From positions 1 through 64,000 of the forward strand of contig JAGWTW010000004.1 of assembly GCA_028868735.1 (NCBI GenBank): a stretch of DNA of 64,000 nt, written 5' to 3'. Shown here piece by piece: positions 17,934-27,471 of the stretch. The notes below the pieces were generated by a model, which was given only the letters and a program-made list of their open reading frames with translations, was not told where the DNA came from and made no database searches. This DNA is from Hyphomicrobiales bacterium. Lineage in GTDB: Bacteria > Pseudomonadota > Alphaproteobacteria > Rhizobiales > Beijerinckiaceae. Numbering within the stretch: position 1 is the stretch's first letter; each line of letters opens with the position of its first letter. Made by a program: the position numbers and the translations under genes.

Positions 17934-18317
17934 ATGTTCAGTCACGTGATGGTCGGCAGCAACGACATCGGCCGGTCGAAGAAGTTCTACGACGCCGTGT
18001 TCCAGGCGATCGGCGGCAAACCGGCGATCCAGGACGACAAGGGACGGCTGATCTATGCGCATAACGGCGCGATCTTCATGGTCACCAAGCCGATCGACGG
18101 AAAGGACGCCCACCACGCCAACGGAGGGACGATCGGTTTCGCGGTGACAGGTCCGGAACAGGCCAAGGCCTGGCACGACGCCGGCGTCGCCAACGGCGGC
18201 AAGGCGATCGAGGATCCGCCGGGCATCCGCCAGAACGGCGCGCGTCAGCTCTATCTCGCCTATCTGCGCGATCCCGACGGCAACAAGATCTGCGCGCTGC
18301 ATCGCGTCGCAAGCTGA
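17934..18317 (+). CDS. VOC-family (glyoxalase/bleomycin-resistance fold) protein
   Basis: The product is 127 aa from ATG 17934, behind GAGGGAGG. It has the paired beta-alpha-beta-beta-beta modules of the vicinal-oxygen-chelate superfamily: MFSHVMVGSNDIGRSKKFYD at the start and LAYLRDPDGNKICALH at the end. His4 and the C-terminal region are the expected metal-site positions. The substrate is unknown; relatives include glyoxalase-like and lyase-like proteins. It is a single gene, convergent with ispG. Confidence 0.8.
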   Translation: MFSHVMVGSNDIGRSKKFYDAVFQAIGGKPAIQDDKGRLIYAHNGAIFMVTKPIDGKDAHHANGGTIGFAVTGPEQAKAWHDAGVANGGKAIEDPPGIRQNGARQLYLAYLRDPDGNKICALHRVAS

Positions 18318-18322
18318 GTCGA

Positions 18323-18349
18323 AGCGCGCGCGCTGCTGGCGCGCGCGTT
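18323..18349. terminator. GC-rich hairpin between convergent genes
   Basis: A 9-bp perfect stem of alternating CG (18325-18333 with 18339-18347) with loop TGCTG is extended by a G-T and an A-T pair. It lies between the VOC gene stop (18317) and the ispG stop (18348-18350), overlapping the latter. There is no long T-run. The placement suggests a shared transcription stop for both genes. Confidence 0.55.
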
Positions 18350-19643
18350 ACTCCGCGGCCTTTGTCGTCTGCCCGAACCGCCGCTCGACATAATCGTCGA
18401 CGATCTGCTTGAATTCGTCTGCGATGCCGGCGCCGCGCAGCGTCATGGCCTTCTTGCCGTCGATGAAGACCGGCGCGGACGGCGCCTCGCCGGTGCCCGG
18501 CAGCGATATGCCGATATCGGCGTGCTTGGACTCGCCGGGACCATTCACGATGCAGCCCATGACGGCGACGTTCAGCGTTTCGACGCCGACGTATTTCTTT
18601 TTCCATTCCGGCATCGACGCGCGGATGTGGCTCTGGATGTCGCGCGCGAGCTCCTGAAAGACGGTCGAAGTCGTGCGCCCGCAGCCGGGGCAGGCCGCGA
18701 CCAGCGGCACGAAGGTGCGAAAGCCCATGGTCTGCAGGATTTCCTGCGCGACCTTCACTTCCAGCGTGCGGTCGCCGCCGGGCTCCGGGGTCAAGGAGAC
18801 GCGAATCGTGTCGCCGATCCCCTCCTGCAGCAGCACGCCGAGCGCAGCAGCAGAAGCGACGATGCCCTTCGAACCCATGCCTGCCTCGGTGAGTCCGAGG
18901 TGCAACGCGTAATCGGAACGTTGCGCGAGCATTCGATAGACCGAGATCAGCCCCTGAACCGCCGAGACTTTCGCGCTGAGGATGATGCGGTCTTTCGACA
19001 GGCCGATCTCCTCGGCGAGTTCGGCCGACATCAGCGCGGATTGCGCGAGCGCCTCGCGGGTCACCGCCTGCGCGTCGATCGGGCGCGAGGATTTCGCGTT
19101 CCGGTCCATCAGCGCCGTCAGCATCTCCTGATCGAGCGAACCCCAGTTCGCGCCGATGCGCACCGTCTTGCCGTATTTGATCGCCGCCTCGACGATCGCC
19201 GCGAATTGCCGGTCCTTCTTTTCCTTGAAGCCGACATTGCCGGGATTGATGCGGTATTTGTCGAGCGCTTCGGCGCAGGCCGGATGATCGGCGAGCAGCT
19301 TGTGGCCGATATAGTGGAAGTCGCCGACGAGCGGGACTTCGACGCCCATCCGCAGCAGCCTGTCGCGTATGTGGGGCACCGCGGCCGCCGCCTCGTCGCG
19401 GTCGACCGTGATGCGCACCAGTTCCGAACCCGCCTGCGCCAGCGCGGCCACTTGCCGCGCCGTGCCGTCGACGTCTGCGGTATCGGTGTTCGTCATCGAC
19501 TGCACGACGATCGGGGCGCCGCCGCCGACGCGAACGGCGCCCTTGCCGCGGCCGACGAGCACGCCGGTCGTGCGATGTCGGGCGGACGGCTCGGCAGGAA
19601 TCGGATCCGGCAGGCAGGCTGGTTGTGTGGCTGTCTCGGTCAT
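18348..19643 (-). CDS. ispG: 4-hydroxy-3-methylbut-2-en-1-yl diphosphate synthase (flavodoxin) IspG/GcpE
   Basis: The product is 431 aa from ATG 19643. IspG converts MEcPP to HMBPP in the MEP isoprenoid pathway using a 4Fe-4S cluster. Family text is clear: [16 protein letters not shown] at the start of the TIM-barrel domain, [18 protein letters not shown], and the cluster cysteines in CPGCGRTT and [10 protein letters not shown] toward the C-terminus. The length fits alphaproteobacterial IspG. It is transcribed on the same strand as the upstream Fur-family gene (19-bp gap), so the two may share a message. Confidence 0.95.
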   Translation of the reverse strand: MTETATQPACLPDPIPAEPSARHRTTGVLVGRGKGAVRVGGGAPIVVQSMTNTDTADVDGTARQVAALAQAGSELVRITVDRDEAAAAVPHIRDRLLRMGVEVPLVGDFHYIGHKLLADHPACAEALDKYRINPGNVGFKEKKDRQFAAIVEAAIKYGKTVRIGANWGSLDQEMLTALMDRNAKSSRPIDAQAVTREALAQSALMSAELAEEIGLSKDRIILSAKVSAVQGLISVYRMLAQRSDYALHLGLTEAGMGSKGIVASAAALGVLLQEGIGDTIRVSLTPEPGGDRTLEVKVAQEILQTMGFRTFVPLVAACPGCGRTTSTVFQELARDIQSHIRASMPEWKKKYVGVETLNVAVMGCIVNGPGESKHADIGISLPGTGEAPSAPVFIDGKKAMTLRGAGIADEFKQIVDDYVERRFGQTTKAAE

Positions 19644-19662
19644 GGGTCCGTCTATTAGCTGC

Positions 19663-20106
19663 TCAGGCGGCGTCTTTTGTGACACAGGCCGCACAGCGGC
19701 CGGCGATCTCGATGATCTGGGCCCGCGGCGCGAAGCCACGGGCGCGCGCGACGCCGTCGACGTCCGCCGACAGCGCGGGCGAGGTGGCTTCGTCCACGCG
19801 CCCGCACCCGTCGCAGATCAGAAAGGCGACGGGCTCGGCCATACCGTGAGCGTGGCCGCAAGCGAGGAAGGCGTTGCGCGACGCGAGGCGGTGCGCAAGT
19901 CCCTGTTCGACGAGGAAATCCAGCGCCCGGTAAACCTGCGTCGGGGCAGGGCGCCGGCCCGCCGTCCCGGCGAGAAGGTCGATGAGTTCGTAAGCGCCGA
20001 CCGGCCGCCCGGCTCCGACGAGGATGTCGAGGACGGCCTTCCGCCCCGGGGTCAACCGGACGTGATCGGCATGGCAGTCCTGACCGTGTCCGGCAGCGCG
20101 CGTCAT
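19663..20106 (-). CDS. zur: Fur-family transcriptional regulator, Zur-like
   Basis: The product is 147 aa from ATG 20106. It has an N-terminal winged helix ([33 protein letters not shown]) and a dimerisation domain with the structural-zinc cysteines CDGCG and CAAC. The His-rich segment [13 protein letters not shown] and overall length are closer to Zur than to Fur or Irr. It probably represses zinc-uptake genes when zinc is plentiful. It is divergent from the 3-hydroxybutyrate dehydrogenase gene across 95 bp. Subfamily assignment is moderate. Confidence 0.8.
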   Translation of the reverse strand: MTRAAGHGQDCHADHVRLTPGRKAVLDILVGAGRPVGAYELIDLLAGTAGRRPAPTQVYRALDFLVEQGLAHRLASRNAFLACGHAHGMAEPVAFLICDGCGRVDEATSPALSADVDGVARARGFAPRAQIIEIAGRCAACVTKDAA

Positions 20107-20201
20107 GACGCCAATATAGCGCGTCGTATATGCGGATGCGAACCATCGCTTTTTCACGCCCGCCCGGCTATCTTGCGCCGCAGCAAAGAAGGAGATTCTC
20201 G

Positions 20202-20987
20202 ATGTCGCTCACTGGCCGCAACGCTGTCGTCACCGGCTCCACCAGCGGGATCGGGCTCGCCTACGCCCGCGCGCTCGCCAAGGAGGGCGCAAATGTCGTG
20301 ATCAACGGCTTCGGCGCTGCCGCCGACATCGAGAAGGAGCGGTCCGCGATCGAGGCCGAGTTCAAGGTGAAATGCCTCTACGACGCGGCCGACATGACGA
20401 AGCCGGCAGAGATCGCCGCGATGATCGCCAATGCCGAGAAGGCGTTCGGCTCCGTGGACATTCTCATCAACAACGCGGGCATCCAGTTCGTGTCGCCGGT
20501 CGAGGATTTCCCGGTCGAAAAATGGGACCAGATCATCGCCATCAACCTGTCCTCCGCCTTCCACGGCACGCGTGCGGCGGTGCGCGGAATGAAGGCCCGC
20601 AAATGGGGCCGCATCATCAATACCGCCTCGGCGCATTCGCTGGTCGCCTCGCCGTTCAAGTCGGCCTACGTTTCCGCCAAGCACGGCATCGCCGGCCTCA
20701 CCAAGACGGTGGCGCTGGAAGTTGCGACGTTCGGCGTGACGGTCAATTGCATCTCGCCGGGCTACGTCTGGACGCCGCTCGTCGAAAAGCAGATTCCCGA
20801 CACGATGAAGGCGCGAAACATGACCAAGGAGCAGGTCATCAACGACGTCCTTCTCGACGCGCAGCCCACCAAGCAGTTCGTCACGGTCGATCAGGTGGCT
20901 GCGCTCGCGATCTTCCTGTGTTCGGACGCCGCGGCGCAAATCACCGGCGCCAATATCTCCATGGACGGCGGCTGGACGGCGGCGTGA
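20202..20987 (+). CDS. bdhA: D-beta-hydroxybutyrate dehydrogenase
   Basis: The product is 261 aa from ATG 20202, with AAGGAG eleven bases upstream. It is a classical short-chain dehydrogenase: cofactor motif TGSTSGIG, structural NNAG, and the active site Ser in TASAHSLVAS with Y-x3-K in YVSAKHG. The pattern from SAHSLVASPFKSAY through VNCISPGYVWTPLVEKQI to the end is characteristic of 3-hydroxybutyrate dehydrogenase, which oxidises (R)-3-hydroxybutyrate from polyhydroxybutyrate to acetoacetate with NAD. It is coupled to the patatin gene by a GTGA overlap. Confidence 0.92.
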   Translation: MSLTGRNAVVTGSTSGIGLAYARALAKEGANVVINGFGAAADIEKERSAIEAEFKVKCLYDAADMTKPAEIAAMIANAEKAFGSVDILINNAGIQFVSPVEDFPVEKWDQIIAINLSSAFHGTRAAVRGMKARKWGRIINTASAHSLVASPFKSAYVSAKHGIAGLTKTVALEVATFGVTVNCISPGYVWTPLVEKQIPDTMKARNMTKEQVINDVLLDAQPTKQFVTVDQVAALAIFLCSDAAAQITGANISMDGGWTAA

Positions 20988-22003
20988 GCGCGACGACGAA
21001 AAAGCGCGTCAATCTCGCGCTCCAGGGCGGCGGCGCGCACGGCGCCTTCACCTGGGGCGTGCTCGACGCCTTCCTGGCCGACGGCCGGCTCGAAGTCGCG
21101 GCGCTGAGCGGCGCCAGCGCAGGGGCGATGAATGCAATCGTCTTTGCCGACGGCATGCGCGAAGGCGGCCCGGACGGCGCGCGCAAACAACTCGCCGAGT
21201 TCTGGCGCGCGGTCTCGCTCGACGGCGACCTGAACGACCACGAACGCAAGATGTTCGATTCGTTCCTCGGTTTCTGGGATCCGCTCAAGATCGGTCAGAC
21301 GATCGCGGAGAACGCGACGAGCTATATCTCGCCGTACCAGTCCAACCCGCTCGACATCAATCCGTTGCGCGACGTCGTCGCGCGCCTGATCGATTTCGAA
21401 GCGCTGCGCGCGACCGATCATCTCAAGCTGTTCGTCTCCGCGACATGCGTGCGCACGGGCAAGATCAGGGTTTTCCGGCGGCCGGAACTGACGATCGACA
21501 TGCTGATGGCGTCGGCCTGCCTTCCGACCGTCTTCAAGGCCGTGCAGGTCGGCGACGAATTCTATTGGGACGGCGGCTACATGGGCAATCCGGCGCTGTT
21601 TCCGTTCTTCACCGAGACGGACGTCGATGACGTCATTCTCGTCCAGATCAATCCGATCGAGCGCAAGGAAATCCCGCACACCGCGCGCGACATCATGAAT
21701 CGGTTGAACGAGATAACGTTCAACGCGGCCCTGCTGCAGGAATTCCGCGCGATCGACTTCGTAGCGCGCCTGGTCGACGAGGGGCGTCTCGACGGCACGC
21801 ACTACAAGAAAATCCGGATGCATCTCGTCGATGGCGGCCCGGCGCTCGACGCCTATCCGGCCGACACCAAGCTCAACGCCGATTTCGATTTCTTCCAGAA
21901 ATTGTTCGCGATCGGCAAGAAGGCGGGCGAGAAATTCCTGAAAGACAATTTCGAGGCGATCGGCGTCAAGGGAACGCTCGATCTCAAGGAACAGCTGACG
22001 TAG
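20984..22003 (+). CDS. Patatin-like phospholipase family protein
   Basis: The product is 339 aa from GTG 20984, overlapping the bdhA stop. It has the patatin oxyanion motif LQGGGAHGAFTWG, nucleophile SGASAG (G-x-S-x-G) and catalytic Asp in WDGGYMG. It hydrolyses acyl esters of unknown type. The fixed pairing with bdhA suggests a function in polyhydroxybutyrate granule turnover, perhaps on granule-surface phospholipid or the polymer itself. This is inferred from coupling only. There is no signal peptide, so it is cytoplasmic. Confidence 0.87.
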   Translation: MSATTKKRVNLALQGGGAHGAFTWGVLDAFLADGRLEVAALSGASAGAMNAIVFADGMREGGPDGARKQLAEFWRAVSLDGDLNDHERKMFDSFLGFWDPLKIGQTIAENATSYISPYQSNPLDINPLRDVVARLIDFEALRATDHLKLFVSATCVRTGKIRVFRRPELTIDMLMASACLPTVFKAVQVGDEFYWDGGYMGNPALFPFFTETDVDDVILVQINPIERKEIPHTARDIMNRLNEITFNAALLQEFRAIDFVARLVDEGRLDGTHYKKIRMHLVDGGPALDAYPADTKLNADFDFFQKLFAIGKKAGEKFLKDNFEAIGVKGTLDLKEQLT

Positions 22004-22010
22004 AACGCGC

Positions 22011-22034
22011 GCTTGCGCGGACGTCCGCGCAAGC
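22011..22034. terminator. Perfect 24-bp palindrome between convergent genes
   Basis: Two exact 12-base arms (GCTTGCGCGGAC and its reverse complement) meet without a spacer and would fold as a 10-bp stem with a 4-base loop. It lies in the 36-bp gap between the patatin stop and the monooxygenase stop. It fits a bidirectional transcription stop, although no T-run follows. Confidence 0.6.
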
Positions 22035-22039
22035 CTCGA

Positions 22040-23557
22040 TCACTCGTAGACGAAGGCCGCATCGTCGAAATTCGTGTTCGGAATTTCCTCCTTCTCGCTC
22101 CAGTAATCCTGGCTGTGTTGCCATTCCGGCTTGTCCAGGCGCTTGGGCAGGAGGTGCATGGACCGCAGCATGTAGCCGGGGTTGAAATTCTCTTCATCGA
22201 GCCAGGATTTCAGCGGCAGTCCCTTGTCTTCCGGCCGCAGCGCGACGGTCACCTTGCGCTTGCCGATTTTCTTCATGTGATTGAGCAGCGCGCAGACGAA
22301 ATCGGCGACCATGTCGGATCGCAGGGTCCAGCTCGCGCGGAAATAGCCGAACACCCACGCCATGTTCGGCACGCCCGTGAACATCAGGCCGCGATAGGTG
22401 ACGGTGTCGGCGAAATCCAGCGGCTTTCCGTCGATCACGAAATCGATGTCGCCGAGGATCGACAGGTTGAAGCCGGTCGCGGTCACGACGATGTCGGCCT
22501 CGAGCTCTTTCCCCGATTTCAGCAGCACGCCATTTTCGGTGAAGCGTTCGATCTCGTCGGTGACCATGCTCGCCCTGCCCGAGGCTATGCCCTTGAACAG
22601 GTCGCCGTCGGGAATGAAGGCGATGCGCTGCCGCCACGGCAGGTATTTCGGCGTGAAATGCGTGTCGATGTCGTAATCCGGCCCGAGAAACGCGCGGACC
22701 CCGCCGAGCAGCTCCTTTGTGACCGCTTCCGGTTCCTCGAAGCAACGCTTCGTGAATTGCGCCTGATTGAAGAGAATCTGCCGGCGCACGATCTCGTGAA
22801 TCCATGTCTCGTCCACGTCGAGCTGGCGCAGTTGCTCGGCGATTTCGATCGCGTTGCGGCCGGGAAAGAAATAGGTCGGCGAACGCTGGAGTACGGTGAC
22901 GTGCGCGCAATCGGCGGCCATCGCGGGCACGACGGTGGCCGCCGTCGCGCCGGAGCCGATGACGAGCACCTGCTTGCCCTTGTAGTCGAGATCCTCGGGC
23001 CATGTCTGCGGATGGACGATGCGGCCCTTGTACTTGTCCATATCGGGCCATTGCGGCGTATAGCCTTCCGAATGCCGGTAATAGCCCTGGCACATCCAGA
23101 GAAAATTGCAGGTGAAACGCAGCGCCTCGCCCGTCGCCAGATTTTCGGCCTCGACCGTCCAGAGTTTTTCGGCGCTCGACCAGCTCGCGCGCTTCACCTT
23201 GTGGCGATAGCGGATGTGCCGCCCCAGATCGTTTTCCGCGATCACATCGCCCATGTATTTGCGGATTTCTTCAGCGGTCGCGATGGGCTTTCCGACCCAT
23301 GGCTTGAAACGGTAGCCGAACGTGTGCAGGTCGCTGTCGCTGCGGATGCCGGGATAGCGATGCATCCACCACGTGCCGCCAAAGCTCTCGTAGGTTTCGA
23401 GCACGACGAATTTCAGCTCGGGGCATTGTTTCGTCAGATGGTAGGCGCCGCCGACGCCCGAAATGCCGGCGCCGACGATCAGCACATCGAAATGCTCGAC
23501 AGGCGCAGCCTGGCGCGCGCCTCCGGCAGGGCGTTCCAGCGTGGCGAGATCCGTCAT
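22040..23557 (-). CDS. Flavin-containing monooxygenase, Baeyer-Villiger type
   Basis: The product is 505 aa from ATG 23557 (GGAGTGAAACGC before it). The FAD fold is VLIVGAGISGVGGAYHL near the N-terminus, the second Rossmann motif is VLVIGSGATAATVVPAM near residue 190, and a Baeyer-Villiger-like fingerprint lies between them (YKGRIVHPQTWPED). The size and the GTWWMHRYPGIRSDSD segment match cyclohexanone/phenylacetone monooxygenase relatives. It would insert oxygen beside a ketone using NADPH and O2. The substrate is unknown and the gene stands alone. Codon use looks like the neighbourhood. Confidence 0.87.
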   Translation of the reverse strand: MTDLATLERPAGGARQAAPVEHFDVLIVGAGISGVGGAYHLTKQCPELKFVVLETYESFGGTWWMHRYPGIRSDSDLHTFGYRFKPWVGKPIATAEEIRKYMGDVIAENDLGRHIRYRHKVKRASWSSAEKLWTVEAENLATGEALRFTCNFLWMCQGYYRHSEGYTPQWPDMDKYKGRIVHPQTWPEDLDYKGKQVLVIGSGATAATVVPAMAADCAHVTVLQRSPTYFFPGRNAIEIAEQLRQLDVDETWIHEIVRRQILFNQAQFTKRCFEEPEAVTKELLGGVRAFLGPDYDIDTHFTPKYLPWRQRIAFIPDGDLFKGIASGRASMVTDEIERFTENGVLLKSGKELEADIVVTATGFNLSILGDIDFVIDGKPLDFADTVTYRGLMFTGVPNMAWVFGYFRASWTLRSDMVADFVCALLNHMKKIGKRKVTVALRPEDKGLPLKSWLDEENFNPGYMLRSMHLLPKRLDKPEWQHSQDYWSEKEEIPNTNFDDAAFVYE

Positions 23558-23681
23558 GCGTTTCACTCCGAATGGTTCTGGATTTTGGACGAGAGAATGC
23601 AGCCGCGGGCGCGGTTCGGCAAGCGGCCGGACGGTTTCGCTTTGCGGAATTTGATCCGGCGCAACGGCGTCGCGGCTGGCT

Positions 23682-24983
23682 CTAGCGCCCGATGCTCGTA
23701 TATTCGAAGCCGAGCTTACGCATCTCATCCGGCGCGTAGACGTTGCGCAGGTCGACGACGATCGGTGATCTGAGAAGCGTCTTGATCTTCCTGAGATCGA
23801 GCGCGCGGAAGGCGTCCCATTCGGTGACGAGCACGAGCGCGTCGGCGCCCTCGATCGCCGCGTAGGCGCTCGCGGCGAGCTCCACATTGTCGAGAAGCGG
23901 GCGCGCCTGCTCCATCCCCTCGGGGTCGTAGGCGCGCACTTTGGCGCCGTTGTCCTGCAGCGCGGGAATGATGGCCAGCGACGGCGCGTCGCGCATGTCG
24001 TCCGTGTTCGGCTTGAAGGTGAGGCCGAGCAGCGCGATCGTCTTGCCGCGCACCGAGCCGCCGCAGGCCGCGATCACCTTGCGCGCCATCGCGCGCTTCC
24101 TCTGGTCGTTGATCGCGACGACGGCCTCAACGATGCGCAGCGGGCTGCCGGCGTCGTGGCCGGTCTTGACGAGCGCCAGCGTGTCCTTCGGAAAGCAGGA
24201 ACCGCCATAACCGGGGCCTGCATGCAAAAACTTGCGGCCGATGCGGTTATCGAGGCCGATCCCGCGCGCGACGTCCTGCACATTGGCGCCGGTCGCCTCG
24301 CAGAGATCGGCGATCTCGTTGATGAAGGTGATCTTGGTCGCAAGAAAAGCGTTGGCCGCGTATTTCGTCAGCTCGGCCGTACGGCGCGCCATGAACAGGA
24401 TCGGCTGGTTGTTCAGATACAGCGGCCGATAGATCTCCTGCATCACGTCGCGCGCGACGGCGTCTTCCGTGCCGACGACGATGCGGTCTGGCCGCTTGAA
24501 ATCCTCGATCGCCGCCCCCTCGCGCAGAAATTCCGGATTGGAGACGACGTGGATGGCGACGCCAGGCCGCGTCTCCCTGACGATGCGCTCGACCTCGTCG
24601 CCCGTGCCGACGGGCACGGTCGATTTGGTGACGACGACCGCGCCGGGTTGCGCGTGCGCGGCGATCTCGCGCGCGGCGGCGTAGACGAAGGAAAGATCGG
24701 CGTAGCCGTCGCCGCGGCGCGACGGCGTGCCGACGGCGATGAACACGGCCTGCGCGTCGGCGACGGAGCGTGCCAGATCCGTCGAAAACGACAGGCGCCC
24801 CTGCATCGCGTTCTTGGCGACGATCTCCTTCAGGCCCGGCTCGTAGATCGGCATGATCCCGGCTTCCAGCCGCGCGATCTTGGCCTTGTCGAGATCGACG
24901 CAGACCACGTCATGGCCGAAATCGGCGAAACACGCGCCCGATACAAGGCCCACATAACCCGAGCCGATCATCGCGATACGCAA
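23682..24983 (-). CDS. ugd: UDP-glucose 6-dehydrogenase
   Basis: The product is 433 aa, probably from TTG 24983 (GGAG nine bases upstream). It has an N-terminal NAD fold (RIAMIGSGYVGLVSGACF). The active-site Cys lies in GYGGSCFPKDTLAL, with catalytic Lys in ANAFLATKITFINEIADLCE. The C-terminal UDP-binding half has LLGLTFKPNTDDMRDAPS. It makes UDP-glucuronate for surface polysaccharide. The UDP-glucuronate epimerase-like gene at 52302 could use its product, though 28 kb away. Confidence 0.94.
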   Translation of the reverse strand: MRIAMIGSGYVGLVSGACFADFGHDVVCVDLDKAKIARLEAGIMPIYEPGLKEIVAKNAMQGRLSFSTDLARSVADAQAVFIAVGTPSRRGDGYADLSFVYAAAREIAAHAQPGAVVVTKSTVPVGTGDEVERIVRETRPGVAIHVVSNPEFLREGAAIEDFKRPDRIVVGTEDAVARDVMQEIYRPLYLNNQPILFMARRTAELTKYAANAFLATKITFINEIADLCEATGANVQDVARGIGLDNRIGRKFLHAGPGYGGSCFPKDTLALVKTGHDAGSPLRIVEAVVAINDQRKRAMARKVIAACGGSVRGKTIALLGLTFKPNTDDMRDAPSLAIIPALQDNGAKVRAYDPEGMEQARPLLDNVELAASAYAAIEGADALVLVTEWDAFRALDLRKIKTLLRSPIVVDLRNVYAPDEMRKLGFEYTSIGR

Positions 24984-25114
24984 GAATCCGCTCCACGCCA
25001 GAGAAATCAGGCGCCGGAGTTACAGGTTTTGGACGCGCGAGGCAATTGGAGGGACGATCGAGGCGGCGCGCCGCTCTTCGACCGTCGTGCCGTCGCCGAA
25101 CAAGCGAAAGGGCT

Positions 25115-26182
25115 TCAGGCGGCGGCCTCCTCCAGGGCGGGGTAATCCGTGTAGCCGTGGCGGCCCTCCGAATAGAAGGTTTCCATGTTCCAGGCGTTGA
25201 GCGGCGCCTTGTCCCTGAGCCGACGCACGAGGTCGGGGTTGGCGATATAATCCTTGCCGAACGAAACCGCGTCGGCCTCGCCCGCCGCCAGAACCTGCGC
25301 CGCCGTCTCGGCGGTCAGTCCCTCGTTGGCGATCCAGGCGCCGCCGAAGATTTTCTTCAATTGCGGACCGAGGCGCGGATCCTTCAAGGATTCGCGCGCG
25401 AAGATGAAGGCGATCTTCCGCTTGCCGAGCTCTTCTGCGACATAGCCGAAGGTTCTCGCCGGATCGCTGTCGCCCATGCTGTGGGCGTCGCAGCGCGGCG
25501 CGAGGTGCATGCCGACCCTGCCGGCGCCCCAGACCGAAATCGCAGCGTCGGCGACCTCGAGCATGAGCCGCGCACGGTTCTCGACCGCGCCGCCGTAACG
25601 GTCCGTGCGCTTGTTCGAGCCGTCCTGCAGGAACTGGTCGATCAGATAGCCGTTGGCGCCGTGAATTTCGACGCCGTCGAAACCGGCTTTCCTGGCGTTC
25701 TCCGCGCCGCGGCGGAATGCTTCGACAATGGCCGGAACTTCGTCCGTCTCCAGCGCGCGCGGCACGGGATGCTGCCGCTTCGGACGCAGCAGGCTCACAT
25801 GCCCACCGGCGGCGATCGCGCTCGCGCTCACCGGAGGGGCGCCGTCGTGATAGACGGGATCGGAAATGCGTCCGACATGCCAGAGCTGCATGAGAATGCG
25901 CCCGCCTGCCGCGTGCACGCCCTCGGTGACCTTTTTCCACCCCTCGACCTGGGCGTCCGACCAGATGCCGGGCGTATGCGGATAGCCGACGCCGCGCGGT
26001 TCGACCGAGGTCGCCTCGCTGAGGATGAGGCCGGCGCTCGCGCGCTGCGCGTAATAGTCGCGCATCAGCAGCGTCGGTACGCGGCCCGGGCCTTCCGCGC
26101 GATTGCGCGTCAATGGCGCCATGACGATGCGGTTGGGAAGTTTGAAATCGCCGAACGCGACGGGATCGAACATGGTGGGCAT
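25115..26182 (-). CDS. Old Yellow Enzyme-family alkene reductase (NemA-like)
   Basis: The product is 355 aa from ATG 26182. An ATG at 26191 and one at 26173 are also in frame. It is an FMN TIM barrel: FKLPNRIVMAPLTRNRA, QLWHVGRISDP, the substrate-binding HGANGYLIDQFLQD with His and Asn, and TDRYGGAVENRAR. These motifs place it with NemA/xenobiotic reductase enzymes that reduce activated C=C bonds or nitro groups with NADPH. There is no clear operon partner; it lies between ugd and a polysaccharide deacetylase, all on the minus strand. Confidence 0.9.
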   Translation of the reverse strand: MPTMFDPVAFGDFKLPNRIVMAPLTRNRAEGPGRVPTLLMRDYYAQRASAGLILSEATSVEPRGVGYPHTPGIWSDAQVEGWKKVTEGVHAAGGRILMQLWHVGRISDPVYHDGAPPVSASAIAAGGHVSLLRPKRQHPVPRALETDEVPAIVEAFRRGAENARKAGFDGVEIHGANGYLIDQFLQDGSNKRTDRYGGAVENRARLMLEVADAAISVWGAGRVGMHLAPRCDAHSMGDSDPARTFGYVAEELGKRKIAFIFARESLKDPRLGPQLKKIFGGAWIANEGLTAETAAQVLAAGEADAVSFGKDYIANPDLVRRLRDKAPLNAWNMETFYSEGRHGYTDYPALEEAAA

Positions 26183-26306
26183 GTCAGGCATTTCCGCAAT
26201 TGTGGGGAGATGACCCGAAACGTAGCGATGGCGCCCCGCGCCCGCAAGGCGAACGCACGGCATGGGTCGGGCGCGGAATCGGCGGGGCTGAAGCGGGCTT
26301 TGCCCG

Positions 26307-27275
26307 TCACTCGCCCGTGCGGCGTATCGGAACGGCGGCGCCTGCGGTCCTGTTCGCCAACCCCGGCATGATGTTTTTGAGGATCGCCTCGGTTTCCGAC
26401 GTCCAGCCGGGGGGCGCATTTTTGAGCGCCGGCGGCGTCGCGCCCGGCGTCAGGTGCACGATCTTGTAGCCGCCTTGCTTCAGCGCTTTCAGGAAGGCCG
26501 GGATCATCGCGACGGTCTGCTTGCGCGTATCGTGCAGCAGGACGATCCCGCCGCGACTGCGCTCGAGGCGCTTCATCAACAGCGCGAGTTCGGCTTGCGG
26601 GGTCTGTTCGGTCCAGTCGGAAGCCCAGACATCGGCGCCGAATGTCGCGATGTTCTGCGCGTCGAGCCATTTCAACGCGGCCGGCGTATCGGCGAAGCCC
26701 GGAAAGCGAAAGAAGGGCGTGGTCGGCCGGCCGCCCGTCCAGGCGACGCCGGTCGCCGCCTGCTGGTCTGCGGCAAGGCCCTTTTCGATCTCTGCGATCG
26801 CTGCGTCCGGCGCAATGCCGCGCAGCGTCTTGTAAGGGTGCGACCAGCTGTGGTGGCCGACGCTGTGCCCCTCGGCGATCTCGCGTCGCGCCAGCGCGGG
26901 ATGGGCCTGCGCGTTGCGGCCGATCAGAAAGAACGTCGCCCGCACGCATTCCGCCTTCAGCGCGTCGAGGACCTTGTCCGTCGCGCCCGGCAGCGGCCCG
27001 TCGTCGAATGTCAGCACGACCTCCTTGTCGCCGAGCGCGAGCGTCTGCGGGTAGGTCTTGAGGCCGACATGGAGGCCCGCGGTCGTATCGAGCGAAACGA
27101 CGCGGCTCACGCCGAGCGCGCCTTGATTTGCGCAGGCCGGCCCCGCGCCGTTTTCCGCGGCGCGCGAACCGCCTGCGCCGAGCGCGATCGCTGCGATGAG
27201 GACCGGAATCCCTGAGAGAAATTTCGCCACGCGAACCTGAATCTCCGCCTTCGAACGACGCCGAAGCGCGACCAT
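26307..27275 (-). CDS. Polysaccharide deacetylase (NodB homology domain)
   Basis: The product is 322 aa from 27275; a GTG fifteen codons later (27230) would give a tidier signal peptide (KFLSGIPVLIAAIALG... GGSRA). The NodB domain shows motif 1 TFDDGP, motif 2 HSWSHP and motif 3 RFPGF, followed by ADVWASDW and IVLLHDT. All metal and catalytic positions are present, so it should be an active periplasmic carbohydrate esterase of family 4, acting on peptidoglycan or an exopolysaccharide. The substrate is not readable from sequence. Confidence 0.87.
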   Translation of the reverse strand: MVALRRRSKAEIQVRVAKFLSGIPVLIAAIALGAGGSRAAENGAGPACANQGALGVSRVVSLDTTAGLHVGLKTYPQTLALGDKEVVLTFDDGPLPGATDKVLDALKAECVRATFFLIGRNAQAHPALARREIAEGHSVGHHSWSHPYKTLRGIAPDAAIAEIEKGLAADQQAATGVAWTGGRPTTPFFRFPGFADTPAALKWLDAQNIATFGADVWASDWTEQTPQAELALLMKRLERSRGGIVLLHDTRKQTVAMIPAFLKALKQGGYKIVHLTPGATPPALKNAPPGWTSETEAILKNIMPGLANRTAGAAVPIRRTGE

Positions 27276-27471
27276 TTCGCCGCGCCGCCGCGATTGGTCA
27301 ACCTCTTTCGTTTCACGAAAACGCCCGCGCGTCGCGCGCCTTGCGCTGGTCCGCCGGCGCGCAATTTTCGCGCGGCAGGCGAAATCTCGTCTGAACCAGG
27401 CCGGCGGGCCTTCACAGGGCTCGGTTCATTGGCCGATAATCCGGCCGATCCGATCCCGACAAAGCGACGAC

